A stretch of DNA of 64,000 bases, from NCBI GenBank assembly GCA_019925095.2, contig CM034388.1:26480934-26544933 (forward strand), given 5' to 3'. Under the pieces are notes generated by a model that saw only the letters and a list, made by a program, of their open reading frames with translations, searched no databases and was not told the DNA's origin. The DNA comes from Dendrolimus kikuchii (Eukaryota > Arthropoda > Insecta > Lepidoptera > Lasiocampidae). Position numbers and translations under genes: made by a program. Each line of letters begins with the position of its first letter. Within the stretch, counting starts at the first letter, position 1. Shown piece after piece: positions 21,000 through 33,000 of this stretch.

Positions 21000-21321
21000 A
21001 AAAATTATCAATAGTTGTCAAATACTGATTGCGTTTAACGAAGAATTACTCACCTAAATGACACATGTTATAAGAAACTTTGAAATAATTTTCAAATAAA
21101 AATTTTATTTAATGGGTGGGCCCTAAAATACCATACTATTATTATCCTACTTTTATAATATCATGACATAAATAATTAATATCTGTTTAATAGTAATTAA
21201 TATGCTATTTGACTCAATTAAGATATACGATATAACTTAACGAGTCATCACTTCTAAGGAACCCATCATTATGCATGAAGTGACACGCACTTGACCGATT
21301 CTATTTAAAAAAAAAATAAAG

Positions 21322-21577
21322 ATAATCGGCAGACAAGCACACATATTGTATATCCCCAAATTAAGCAAATTACGCTTGTGTTATACCCATAGCAAGTTAC
21401 GCTTGTGATATACAACGGACTACTCTGGGGCCGATCCCAGTACTCAGACCATAGTAGTAACAGATAAAGCTCGTTTTCCGAAATTTACCATGCCGGGAAT
21501 CGAACTCGGAGCTTCTGCGTTGCAGCGAAGTAAGCCAGCAAAAGCTTAGCCCGCTCGACCACAGAGGCCGTCGAGAT
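21322..21577 (-). repeat. SINE-B copy
   Basis: Nearly full length, including GGTTCGATTCCCGG on the minus strand. Confidence 0.8.
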
Positions 21578-21654
21578 TTATTTATAACGTTCTCTTTCAT
21601 TTAAAAATTTGAAATTGTAAAAATAAGATCATTATATTTAATACGTGAATCAAA

Positions 21655-22001
21655 AACTTTGCACCCTTTTTACGAAATTTGCGCGGACGGAGGAGTACCA
21701 AATTTCGTACACTTATAATTTATATAGAAAATGAGTGCAGAATGCTAATATATTTTTTTAAATTATGCATAAAAAATACATTAAATCAATAAAAAAACAT
21801 TACACACACTACCATGTATTTGACACACACACACACATATGTAGTCTTTTGTTTATTGTTAAAGTCAAATTAAGAGTGTAGCCTTGGAGAAATATGTGAC
21901 TATAGAAGTATATAGTCTTTGACAACAGAGCCTTAATAATGTTGAAACTTATAATTTAAATTAATTATTATGGTCGAATTTCGACCACTGGCGACCACTA
22001 A
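21655..22001 (+). mobile_element. Helitron-like element, homologue of 6921-7240
   Basis: Same body (CGGACGGAGGAGTACCAAATTTCG; Leu-rich shadows ignored) and hairpin GGTCGAATTTCGACC, ending GACCACTAA|T. Its right edge is about 115 bases from the candidate leader exon. Confidence 0.5.
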
Positions 22002-22121
22002 TTAAAATAAATACAGAAACTAAAATTTAACAAATTGCAACACCAGTCGAGGATTTATAAAGACTTAATCCACCTTACATTTGAACTTACAAAAAAAGTA
22101 CAATAAAAACAAAATACTTAC

Positions 22122-22235
22122 ACTCTGCTCTAAACCGTTGACAGAAAACCTCCTCAACTGGCATACATTTTTATTTGCAGTCCTTAAAAACTTATTCCCA
22201 CCAGCGAATAACACAAAGAAATTATTATAACACAT
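22122..22235 (-). CDS. Candidate first coding exon with mitochondrial-type leader
   Basis: An ATG at 22235-22233 opens 38 codons ending in phase 0 at a GTAAGT donor (22121-22116). The peptide begins MCYNNFFVLFAGGNKFLRTA and continues with a basic LRRFSVNG stretch and no acidic residue until the penultimate codons, resembling a mitochondrial presequence. No splice acceptor lies between the upstream in-frame stop and the ATG, so it looks like a first exon. The next coding sequence downstream on this strand is P5CS. Phase 0 would fit P5CS exon 2, so an alternative first exon is possible. It could equally belong to another gene or be chance. Confidence 0.4.
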
Positions 22236-22318
22236 TTTTATCACAGTACGATATTTCCCACCGAAATTATAATATTGCAATGCAATTATTCACATACCTA
22301 ATTGATGTTTAACATCGA

Positions 22319-22592
22319 TTATATCGTATAAAATGCGATACGATACTGAGCATTCGCTTTTATGTTCCAATAAATTGTATGCGACGCGGAGCGATATAAC
22401 GTATCGTCCGATTGCGATATACATGGGGCTCTATTTACTTTTAAATATTTTGTGATTTTTGTAATTGATTCTTTTAACTCGTTTACCATACTACAATGTA
22501 ATCGATTAAGTAGTTTGTAAATCGTTTCTTTCAAATGCTTACCTGCGATTTGTAATGTGACGTTGTTAGGATTTTTAATTATTCTCTCTTCA
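22319..22592 (-). CDS. Candidate terminal exon, unknown protein
   Basis: A good acceptor (TTTCCTTCCTGATGCAG) is followed by one base and a 90-codon open frame to a TAA at 22321-22319. The frame begins EERIIKNPNNVTLQIAG and continues with a Lys/Leu-rich, helix-like stretch (KETIYKLLNRLHCSMVNELK). A GTAAGC donor at 22542 could instead end the exon after 16 codons. The phase does not match the donor of the exon at 22873-22968 unless an acceptor seven bases further in is used. No family recognised. Confidence 0.3.
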
Positions 22593-22872
22593 CTGCATCA
22601 GGAAGGAAACAATATTCATGAAATTTGGTACTTTATATACAAAGCTGGCAAACAGCTAAATATATGTATGTATGTAAAATAGAACGTTTTGTTACGAATC
22701 ATCCATTTGCCTTAGTTTGCCGTATGATATTCTTTCACAGAAATTGATTCTTAAAAGCTACTCTATGATTTGGAATAATAATACAGAATTTGTTTATTTT
22801 CTAAAATCAGCCGATTCAATTCCTGACAAGGGTAAGTAATTGATTTTTCAAAAATCTAATAACACCACTTAC

Positions 22873-22968
22873 ATTTTCACCAAAATCTGCCTCGAGACTC
22901 CTTTCAAGGTTTTTCACTAGTTGGAATAGTTTAGAATTTGGATTTGAAGGCCCACTTGAAGAAATTAC
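22873..22968 (-). CDS. Candidate internal exon, unknown protein
   Basis: There are 32 open codons in one frame only, between a GGTACAG acceptor and an AAT|GTAAGT donor. The peptide starts VISSSGPSNPNSKLFQLVKN and ends SLEADFGEN, a composition that looks protein-like rather than random. The upstream pyrimidine tract is weak. It may form one gene with the candidate exon at 22319-22592. No family recognised. Confidence 0.35.
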
Positions 22969-23259
22969 CTGTACCTATAGATAAATATTGTATTATTATG
23001 TATAAATATCGTATTCGTATATAGTTATATTGGTAAGTATAAATAAATTTTTATTACAATTAAAACTACGTTTTAACAATTTTTAAAGCGGCATTTCATT
23101 CGATTTTTATTTGCGATGTTTCAGTCACTTTTCAGTCGCCGTTATCACATAAGAGGAAGATGAAAAATAAAGACAAAGTAGGCTAAATAAAACTTTATCG
23201 TTACTCATTGAAACAACATATTGGTCAATAAAATACCCTGTTTAAAAAGTTACGGTCTT

Positions 23260-23355
23260 ATTCATAGAGAGTTAGATTAAGTTTGAACGCTTCAATATGG
23301 TTCTTAAAGAAGCCTTAAAATATACTGTAACTCTCTATGAATAAGGTCGATAAAA
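23260..23355. mobile_element. Short hairpin MITE
   Basis: CGGTCTTATTCATAGAGAGTTA pairs with TAACTCTCTATGAATAAGGTCG. A diverged relative lies near 47205-47310. Confidence 0.6.
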
Positions 23356-23454
23356 TGTAGTTTTAATAATGTGTAGCGAAAACTTAAGACAAAGTAGTTA
23401 CTACACATTATTCATAACCATTTTAGCGTCCTATATTCTAAAAATTCAAATTAC

Positions 23455-23590
23455 GGGTTGTCTGGAAGAGATCGCTTCTTAGCGATAAGACCGCCCATTG
23501 TGCACATTTAGAATATTTTTAGGCTATAAGATTTTCTGTTTTCTGTAATGGTGTACAATAAAGTGTTATCTATCTATCTATTATTTATTC
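23455..23590 (+). repeat. CR1-like LINE (family B) 3' UTR
   Basis: GGAAGAGATCGCTTCTTAGCGATAAGACCGCCCATTG hairpin block, GTACAATAAAG and a (TATC)n tail. Confidence 0.7.
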
Positions 23591-24053
23591 GAAATCCATA
23601 TCGAGCCTTAACCTCCATTTTGTCGTAAGCGACATTTGGAGCTAAGTATATTTTTGTTGCAAAAGATATTTTAAATCAATATTTTGTTTTAAGACTTTCA
23701 GTTTTAGGTAGATTAGACCCTGCTGAATCAAAAACTAAACGTAAATATATTTTGCTTTTCATAACCCGTTTATTAAAGTAGAATAATATTTAAGATGAAC
23801 TATTTGGAGCTGAATAATAACTATATATAGGTATACAAAAATAATGCAAATATAAGAAGCGAGAAAAGTATAAGCTCCAGGAATAGCGTTGTATGAATGG
23901 AGTATCTATAATCCAAATTTAAAAGGAAATAAAGAAACTATGAGGCACAGCTTACAAGTAAAATTAATTTTACAATTTTCTTATCAAAGCATTATTATTG
24001 TGAAGTTTCGTAAGGAAGTATTTGTTATCAACTACAAATTTATTATAAATAGG

Positions 24054-24828
24054 AACACACTGTATATAATAAGAAACAATTCGAAACACTTCCTTCATAC
24101 TTTGTTTATTATATTCTTATCATTTAAACAGACAATATAATGTCATATTTACTGAAGAAGAGCATCAGCGTGCTTATTACATACTACGTTATGCCCGCGA
24201 CTTTGTACACGTTTGATTGGAAATTCCTGCAGGATTCCCGGGACAAAACAAAAAAAATGGCACAGAGATTAAATCTAAGAATCAGCTGTCGATCAGTGAA
24301 AACTGCATTGAATTAGGCCCAGTAGTTTTTACGTGAATCTGTGAAATTCTAAAATTAAATCTACGAAAAATGTATCGTGTTCTCTATCGTTTATATTTCC
24401 AGTTATTTTTTTAGCTTCAATGTCAACAGACATGGCTTTTTTAGAATTTTATAATGTTACAGATATGAACATACTGTATATAATAAGAAACAATTCAAAA
24501 CGTTTCCTTCACAGTTTGTTTATCATATTCTTATCATTTAAATAGACCTATACTGTCTATTAATGAAAAGCATCAGCATTCATAGGACCTATTCACTTAC
24601 CTATATAAAATGTCAAACGCCTACATATTTGTAAATATTTCAAATACAGCCATAATTTTAACGGATTTATTAGAAATTTTTTAAGAAGGAATCTTACATA
24701 TCCGTAATTCCAATGTAGATTTTGTTAAGAAATTTGCCTTAGCTGTCAACAAGTTTGCAACACTAGACCTATACTGTCTATTAATGAAAAGCATCAGCAT
24801 TCATAGGACCTATTCACCATCTTCAACG
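24054..24828 (+). repeat. Local three-copy repeat
   Basis: GTATATAATAAGAAACAATTC blocks at about 24062 and 24476. The block CTATACTGTCTATTAATGAAAAGCATCAGCATTC occurs at about 24547 and 24768, with a variant at about 24132. Direct orientation. Confidence 0.7.
24180..24360 (-). repeat. Helitron-like fragment
   Basis: ATGCCCGCGACTTTGTACACG ... GCTGTCGATCAGTGAAAACTG ... GGCCCAGTAGTTTTTACGTGA; matches 37138-37330. Confidence 0.5.
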
Positions 24829-24984
24829 CGTCCCTAACGTCAAAGAAATGTTATTACTCTCTACTTAGGCAAGAACAATTTGTTCAAATATAAACGCACA
24901 GCAAACAGAGCTTGGTTCCCAAAATAAAAAAGTTACCTTCATTATCATACTTTTATTATATAAGGATCATGTGAGGATATAAAT

Positions 24985-25470
24985 ATTTTTTTTTTTATGT
25001 CGGCGTATAACTGGGGTTACGGCATTTATAGCGTACTAATGCGACTCCACGCCGACGCCGGCGGTTGACTGGCATCTGGAGACGCAGCTATGCGCATGAC
25101 TTCCCACCCTGAATAATACCGCTTCGGGGGGCCTTTAGCTATCAATGGAGCAAAGGATTCATCAGCCCCGCTGACGAAGTGGATGTGTTCTGATTCCCGG
25201 GGCACATTCAGGCACTTTTTGCGCTGGATCGGACTGGGCGTAACTACGTTCTAAGTCCCAGCCTTTCCTACATAAAAAGCGCGGGGCACATGGGAGGAGG
25301 GTGGTTTTAGTGGGTAGTGGTTGTTGCCCGTGCAACTTCTCTGAGTCTCCCCACAAGCTGGTTGATTACTGTTTGGATTGCTCCTTATTAAAGGGTAAAG
25401 CCTCCATGATCAACTATGGTCTAATCCCTTGCAAAGGACCCAGTATTGTGCGTAAATAGCATTTCCCCCG
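24985..25470. repeat. GC-rich dispersed-element-like block
   Basis: GC-rich segment with sharp AT-rich borders after poly(T) (24990-25000). It ends in TTTCCCCCGCCTTAAAAAAAA. No second copy in the window, so calling it mobile is inference from composition. Confidence 0.35.
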
Positions 25471-26040
25471 CCTTAAAAAAAAAGTATATTCGGAGACGGC
25501 CGCCATATTTATTTGACTTTATGTCATTTGTCACTGACTTCTGTTATTGTCATTGGGCAGGCTTCTGTCACTCTATGATTGTGTCAGTTTGATTTGCGCC
25601 ATTTTGGCGCTGACTGGCGAGAGTCCTAGTTACGGATCTAGCTAAATTATTCTTTTCGTAAAAAAATCGCAATGATTTCGTATACATATAAATAATTGTT
25701 GTGAAAAAACAGATATGTATGAAATCTTGTCTCATTCAAAATGATTTTGATGTGATACATTCGTAATGTTTTTATTCAGTTTTGTGTAATACGCCTGTGT
25801 CGTATGTAAATTATAAGAATTTATATAAAAAATGTGGTAATGCATGAGCGAGATCGCAACTCTCCAATCAAACCATCCATTCCCATTCCATCAATTTAGG
25901 TAGACCTTAACTAAAAGGTTACTATGTTTGTATACTATATTAGTTGCAAGACTATGGCAAGTGATGCTTTTAATTGCCACAACAATATGCTTTCATTTAT
26001 ATTAAGCAACCAGTCCAGTAGTAATAATAATAAATTCATC
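25471..26040. other. No recognised feature
   Basis: Non-repetitive in this window. A short GC-rich part at 25490-25620 contains no long frame. Confidence 0.4.
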
Positions 26041-26330
26041 CAGGAACGGAGAAAGAATACAATTTCCTGCGGCCAGGCGGCATGTCGTAAGAGGCGACAA
26101 AATAACTCACAGCCAGGTGGTAGGATATTTTCCCATCTGGATGGCTACCATCCCTGGTCTAGAGCATGATGCCATAACAACCTTGAGTTGTGTTAGTGGT
26201 CAGATTCCAGTCTCCCTTTAAAGAGCAGAGGCCCATTGGTAGTACCTCTGGTGTTATAAATGTTCATAGTCAATGGTAACCGCTTGCCATTAGCTGGGCT
26301 GTCTGCCTGTCTGCTGAACTCATGCAATAA
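26041..26330 (-). repeat. R310 copy
   Basis: Inverted, with a short deletion near GTGTTAGTGGTC. Confidence 0.85.
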
Positions 26331-27576
26331 ATAAAAAATATAGAGGCCTATGTTGTATGTACATTCTTTTTTTTAAGAAGCGACATTTTTGACATATATT
26401 TATGTTGGTTAAGTTTTATAATAGCACAAAAATACCACGTTTCCAGAGGACACCACAAGTCAAGACTAGACAAGTCTAGTTAGAGTCTTGTGTTTTCTTG
26501 TAGTATAGAAAAACACGACTAGAATTTAATTAACACTTCATTGTTTAAAATTAAAACCATACCTAATTTTTGAAACCAGATCGATTAAAACTATTTGACT
26601 GACCTTATAAAAATATGTTTTAAATAATAATTACATATGTACTTTTGATTGAAAGTCTAGGTATTTGGCTGTATAAAATCTCTGGAGATTTAAAGAACAT
26701 TTCCACAACAAAAATTTTAATAGACGATTGTCTTTCCTAAGTAGGTAGATAGTATTCTTCTTCTTTCTTCACTTCATTTAAAATAAAAGTTCATATCGGT
26801 TACATTGGTTGTAATACGAGAATTATTAGTATACCAATGAGAACAACTAGAAACAAACACGCAAATTGCGTCAATTGACGCGGCACGTTGCCACAAATGC
26901 GAAACGCATGCTGATGCATTATTGTTGACACTTGCCATAGACTATAAAATTAGCATGTAGATTGGACATGCTGTACTTCAATCATATATTGATATAAAAA
27001 TTACAACAAATTGTCTAATTAAAAAAAAAATATGTTAGTTAACAAAAAAAACTTAAATTTTAAAAATGTGAACATTGGCCGCTACTTACTTAATAATTAT
27101 TATCCTATTTTTATAATTGTCTTCTAAATACATATATAGTAACGTATAGTAATTTTTTTAAATGAATGGCAATCAAACATGCACATTGGCTACGTTCCAC
27201 AAGAGACTTACAACGACCACGTTCATGGCCGCGATTTTTCCCGTTTCACTTGCTTGCCGGCATTACAATAATTAACTCTAGTGGAATGGATTAAGGAGCG
27301 TTGGTGTCATTATCGACGAAATACACAAATTTCATTGGTTCATTTGAAAATCGCGCCTTTTTCAATGTCAATGTCAATCGATAAAAAATTAATGCTCTGT
27401 GGTCAGCGCCCACTTCGACCCAGCTCTTGATATGGGTCGTTGTGAGCGCTGTGTAATTGAAAATAATGACGTCATTAGTGATGTTTTCGCCACGATCATA
27501 ACGACCGTGGTCGCCATGAGGAACGGCAGACGGAGCATTTTGGGCGTTGTGAGATACTGGAGGACCGCGCCTATTG
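26331..27576. other. No recognised feature
   Basis: 27180-27560 is moderately GC-rich with short frames on both strands (GACCACG words inverted near 27215 and 27500), possibly an old foldback. Confidence 0.35.
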
Positions 27577-28131
27577 TATATTCTCAGACTAAGCAAATTA
27601 CGCTAATGTTATTACAACAGAACACTTCTGAGGTCAATTCCAAACACCCAGATCATAGCAAATAATGGAAATTTCGTTAATGAAACTTATCATGCCAGAA
27701 ATCCCTTTTATATTTATTTATATTTATATATATTTATATCCGTTTTATCCGTGCAGGAACGGAGAAAGAATACAATTTCCTGCGGCCGGGCGGCCTGTCG
27801 TAAGAGGCGACTAAACAACCCACAGCCAGGTGGTAGGGCATTTGCCCGACTGGACGGCTACTACTCCTGGTCTAAAGTATGTCGCCAAAACAACCTTGAG
27901 TTGTGTTCCGGCATTAGTGACCAGGTTCCAGTCACCCTTAAGAGAGCAGCAGCGCATTTGTAGCAAGTTTGTTGTTACAAATGTCCATAGGCGATGGTAA
28001 ACGCTTTCCATCAAGTGGGCCGTCTGCCTGGCTGCTGAGCTCCTGCAATAAAAAAAAATCGAATGTTACCTGTGCGTTCCAGTGAGCTCAGCTGGCAAAG
28101 GATTCGCCCACTCAATCACAGAGGCCGCCAC
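27577..28131 (-). repeat. SINE-B copy split by an R310 insertion
   Basis: Body at 27577-27705 and tRNA-like head at 28078-28131, separated by an R310 copy (27746-28051). Quite diverged. Confidence 0.7.
27746..28051 (-). repeat. R310 full copy inside SINE-B
   Basis: Inverted copy that separates the body and head of a SINE-B, so it inserted later. Confidence 0.85.
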
Positions 28132-28265
28132 AAAATTGTATTAGTTAAAAATTATAATTTTTGAAAAATACAACAAAACCTTTCTACCTCGACTAGAAAC
28201 AGAGGAGGCAATAATTATTATACAAAATACATTGTTATATTTCAGAAGGAATATGTGCAGGAACC

Positions 28266-28506
28266 AGTATAAGAGCGAATTGCTGAGTAAGGCCACGTGC
28301 TCATCGCAAAATAGGCAATCTAGGTAATTGCTGACAATGCAGCACGAGGCCTCGCGGCCCTGGCAGCCGCGGCGGACACGAGGCACTTCGTTCCTAGCAT
28401 CGGACGCGGAATCATATATTTTAGTTAGTTATAATTATTAATATTAATAAATTCGTGTTAAGTAATTTGGTTTTTTTTGAGTCCTCCTGCGTCCGTATAC
28501 GTAATT
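28266..28506 (+). repeat. 5' LTR of the errantivirus-like element
   Basis: Begins AGTATAAGAGCG and ends GTATACGTAATT. It contains a CG-rich block and an AATAAA at 28448-28453. It pairs with 35341-35581. The 12 bases before it differ from the 12 bases before the 3' LTR. Confidence 0.92.
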
Positions 28507-28523
28507 GGCGCAGTCGGTAGGAT
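28506..28523 (+). promoter_or_regulatory. Primer binding site (tRNA-Ser type)
   Basis: TGGCGCAGTCGGTAGGATT directly follows the LTR, sharing its last T. It is complementary to a tRNA 3' end ...CCGACTGCGCCA. The 17.6/297 group of errantiviruses is known to use tRNA-Ser with this site. Confidence 0.85.
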
Positions 28524-28668
28524 TCTCGGATCGGGATAGTGAAATCGGGTTGCCAACATCGCGCTCGTCGCTGTTTCGATAGACAACCAACGTCGCGCCG
28601 GGAATACCTGAAAGAACCACGTGTACGCCGCAGGAGAATCCAGACATAGATACTGCTCAAGAAAAACT

Positions 28669-28682
28669 ATGATATTGTAAGT
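28669..28682 (+). promoter_or_regulatory. Leader ATG and splice donor for a probable spliced env mRNA
   Basis: In the untranslated leader an ATG at 28669 is followed two codons later by a consensus GTAAGT donor (28677-28682). The env frame lacks its own upstream ATG but has an AG at 33613-33614 whose phase matches this donor. Splicing between the two would supply the initiator and a hydrophobic N terminus. Errantiviruses are known to make env from a spliced transcript. The exact junction is inferred. Confidence 0.6.
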
Positions 28683-28872
28683 ACACTGACTTTATTTTAG
28701 TGATTGCTTACCCTTATTAAAATTCTAAGGCCCTTACCCCTTTTCCAAGATTTTTCATTTGCGACAATCGAGGATTAGAAGGCAAAGTAGTGTTAGTAAT
28801 AGGAATAAAAATTTTGACTCGCATAGAGAAAATTTTATATTAGAAAATCAAATTTCTTTTATTCCTCCAAAA

Positions 28873-30069
28873 ATGGCGGAAGCAAATTTAGATAATATTT
28901 TTAAGGCATTGAAACTTCTCCCGGATTTCGACGGGAACCAAAATGTTCTTACGAGATTTATAAGGCTATGTGACCAGTTAATATCGGAATTAGGACAGGA
29001 TGACAACGAACTCGCCAGATTGGCCCTAATGAACGGGATTCTAAATAAAATCACAGGGCCTGCAGCACGTTTCATTAACACAAACGGTATACCAAATGAC
29101 TGGATAGGCATCCGTAACGCTCTCATAAATAATTTCTCCGACCAGAGGGACGAGACAGCCCTATATAATGACTTGGCTCTACTTACACAAGGCTCGAGTT
29201 CGCCGCAAGAATTCTACGAACGGTGTCAGAATCTTTTTAGCACAATAATGACATATGTAACACTGCATGATAATTTAGGATCGACTATTGAAGCTAAACG
29301 GAACTTATATAAAAAGCTTACACTACAGGCTTACCTCCGCGGTTTAAAGGATCCATTAGGTTACCGTATCCGGTGCATGCGTCCGGAAACTATAGAAAAA
29401 GCCCTCGAGTTTGTTCACGAGGAAACTAACACTTTGTACTTACAAGGTCGTAACGATCATTTTCCCGATAAGAAACTACTGAACCGATTTGGAGATTTTA
29501 GGAACCCTATTCACTCGCCATATAACATGCATGTACCATTTAAAACAAATAATTTCAATATGCCTGGCACCTCCCAACAACAACCCTTATATCGACCGCC
29601 ACCACCTCAACATCAACTTAGACCACCTCCATACCATGTCCGTGGTCCATCACGTACTCAGCAAATGTTCAGTGCGCCGTTACCGGGATATAACCCGCGT
29701 AGCGCTGTATTTAGGCTACCGCCTAGAGATCAGCCCTCGACGCAAGGGCCTAAGCCGATGAGTGGCGTTAGCCACTTTGCATCAAGACCGGCAGGACCAA
29801 GACCCTGGGATTGGGCAAGGCAAGGTAACCCTCCTCCAACAAATTACTTTAAAACTCGAGATGTGAATGTTAATGAATGTTTGACTTATGAAAACTATGA
29901 ATATTACGACCCTTATTATAATGACTATAATGACTACTATTACTATAATGACTATTCGTATGACAGCCCTCCCGAGATATCTGACGACTCTAATAACCAA
30001 GCTATTGAAGACCAGCCTTCCGATAATCAGGATTTTCAGGAAGACCCGAAATCACAAAATTTCGGATAG
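28873..30069 (+). CDS. gag: Gag polyprotein of errantivirus-like element
   Basis: The likely start is the ATG at 28873 (AAAAATGG context), giving 398 residues. The frame stays open further upstream, but without an ATG. The first about 200 residues resemble the helical capsid region of gypsy-type Gag. A Pro/Gln/Arg-rich stretch follows (around residues 230-330), then an Asn/Asp/Tyr-rich tail with DYNDYYYYNDY. No CCHC zinc knuckle is present, as in several errantivirus Gags. The TAG at 30067 is preceded by a slippery heptamer, and pol continues in the -1 frame. Confidence 0.88.
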   Translation: MAEANLDNIFKALKLLPDFDGNQNVLTRFIRLCDQLISELGQDDNELARLALMNGILNKITGPAARFINTNGIPNDWIGIRNALINNFSDQRDETALYNDLALLTQGSSSPQEFYERCQNLFSTIMTYVTLHDNLGSTIEAKRNLYKKLTLQAYLRGLKDPLGYRIRCMRPETIEKALEFVHEETNTLYLQGRNDHFPDKKLLNRFGDFRNPIHSPYNMHVPFKTNNFNMPGTSQQQPLYRPPPPQHQLRPPPYHVRGPSRTQQMFSAPLPGYNPRSAVFRLPPRDQPSTQGPKPMSGVSHFASRPAGPRPWDWARQGNPPPTNYFKTRDVNVNECLTYENYEYYDPYYNDYNDYYYYNDYSYDSPPEISDDSNNQAIEDQPSDNQDFQEDPKSQNFG

Positions 30070-33000
30070 AACTTAACATCCAGACCCAGAGACAACTTCC
30101 CTACATTCGTATTGCTAATCCCCCGTTAAACTTACTCATAGATACAGGCGCAAATCAATCATTTATTAGTCCAGAAGCCGTTAATAATTACTTTACCAAT
30201 TTACCACTAAATTACGACCCCTTTGAAGTTACTAATGTGCATGCAACAAGCAGAAATGACTATTCCATAAACTTACCTTCCTTCCCCGAATTTAACGACC
30301 CGGATGGCATTAAATTATTCATTTATAGATTTCATAATCATTTTGACGGTTTAATAGGTATGGATTTACTTACAAAATGGGAAGCCAAATTGGACCTTAA
30401 AAATCTAAGTTTAATAACTAAATCCGCAGTTAACCCTATTCAAATTTATAACTCTCAAAATCTTAATCTCTATGAAGATATTATACCTGCAGAAAAATCC
30501 AAATTAATTAAATTACCAATTAATGCCCCGGATGGTGAAGTTTTAATACCAGAACAGATTATTTGTAATTGTACTGTATCCGAATGCTTTACCACAGTTA
30601 AAAATAACCGTGGTATTGTAGAAATTATTAACCCTAGTAAAAATGACATAATCTTTTCTTTAGACCGTGCTCCTGAACCGTGTATATTTAACTTCGAGTG
30701 TATGCGCACTGGAAAACAGCCGCAGCGCGTTCAAGAAATCATACCGCGTTTACGCACCGATCATCTTAACCCCGAAGAAAGGGCTAATCTAATTGCTCTT
30801 TGTTCCAAGTACCCCGATGTTTTTTATATTGAAGGCGAAGCATTAACTTTTACTAATAGACTTAAACACAACATTAAAACGACAGACGAAATTCCTATCT
30901 ACACTAAGAGTTACCGATATCCATTTATTCATCGAAAGGAAGTTAATGATCAAATTACTAAGATGCTGAACCAAGGTATTATAAGACCATCTGAGTCCGC
31001 CTGGAGTTCACCTATCTGGGTAGTCCCAAAGAAGGTTGATGCCTCCGGAAAACAAAAATGGCGTCTGGTCGTAGATTTTAGAAAATTAAATGACAAGACC
31101 GTCGATGACAAATATCCTATCCCTAATATCAATGACGTCCTTGACAAATTAGGCAAGTGTCAGTATTTCACTACACTTGATCTTGCTTCCGGCTTTTATC
31201 AAGTGGAAATGAACCCTGCTGACATTCCCAAGACAGCTTTTAACGTAGAACATGGGCATTTTGAATTTCTAAGGATGCCCATGGGTCTCAAGAACTCTCC
31301 ATCCACTTTCCAACGTGTGATGGATAATGTCCTTAAGGGACTCCAGAATGTCATATGTTTAGTCTATCTTGATGACATAATCGTCTTTAGCACCTCTCTA
31401 CAGGAACACATGATAAACCTCGAAAAGGTTTTCCAAAGACTCCGTGAATCTAATTTCAAAATTCAACTGGATAAGTCAGAATTCTTAAAACTCGAGACTG
31501 CATACCTTGGACATGTAATTTCTAGCGACGGTATTAAACCAAATCCTGATAAGATAACTGCTATTCAAAATTATCCCATTCCAAAAACTCCCAAAGAAAT
31601 TAAACAATTTCTAGGACTTCTCGGTTATTATCGAAAATTTATCCCAGACTTTTCCCGTATCACAAAACCCATGACACAGTGCCTGAAAAAAGGAAAAAAG
31701 GTAACTTTTTCCCCCGAATACGTAACTAGTTTCGAAAAATGTAAGACTCTGTTAACTAATGACCCCATATTGAAATACCCCGATTTTAGTAAAGAATTTA
31801 TCTTAACCACCGACGCCTCAAACTTTGCGATCGGTGCCATTTTGTCCCAAGGCACCATTGGCTCGGACAAACCGATAGCATACGCTTCACGTACGCTAAA
31901 TGAGAGTGAAATTAATTACAGTACCACAGAGAAAGAATTTTTATCCATCGTATGGGCAACCAAATATTTTCGGCCCTACCTTTTTGGACGTAAGTTCAAG
32001 GTGCTTTCTGATCACAAACCATTACAATGGTATATGAATATGAGGGAACCAAACTCGCGACTCACAAGGTGGCGCTTAAAATTAAGCGAATATGATTTTA
32101 CAGTCATTTACAAGAAAGGCAGGGACAACACTAATGCCGATGCGCTTTCCCGCGTTGAAATCAGCAACGAGGAAGTTAGCTCTATGATTGCGAATGCAAC
32201 CGACAGACCGCCCTCTCCTTCTAATTCAGATACTCTGACTGCTCACACCTCCAACGAAAACCCCATATGCGAAGTACCTATTTCGGAAGACCCCCTTAAT
32301 AAATTCCATAGACAGCTATGTTTAACCGTAGTAGGCGACCTGAAAAAACGTGCTACTGTGACAAAACCTTTTGACAGTCATACTCGAACATCCGTCCAGT
32401 TGTCTGAGTCTAATCTGGAAGAAGACGTAGTGAATGCTATTAAAGAATACGTCAGTCCAAAAATTAAAACTGCACTTTTTATATCTCCGCCCCTCGCTAT
32501 GTTCCAAATTGTTCCAATAATTCAGGAAAAATTCAGAAGCTCATCTATGAATTTATTTATTGCAAAAAAAGAACTAGAGAATGTTAAAGAATATCTACGG
32601 CAACAAGACATTATTCGTCACTACCACGAAGGGAAAACTAATCATCGTGGTATTAACGAATGTTACCTCGCATTATCCGCGAGATACTTTTGGCCTAAAA
32701 TGAAAGAACACGTAACTAAATTCATAAATGACTGTACTATTTGTGGTATGGCCAAATATGATAGGAATCCAATTAGACCTAAATTTAACATTGTACCCCC
32801 TGCTACTAGGCCTTTTGAAATTATTCATATGGATAGTTTTTCGGCACAAAACGAAAAGTATGTTACGTTCATAGACGCTTTTTCTAAGTATGGTCAAGCT
32901 TATCTACTTAGAGATGGCACAGCAATAAGTATAATTCAGGCTTTATTAACTTTTAGCACGCATCATGGCTTACCACTCACCATTATCACAGATCAAGGCA

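Noticed and set aside
28141..28386. Minus-strand frame repeated at 35168-35461
   Set aside because: It lies in the two LTRs and simply reflects their identity.
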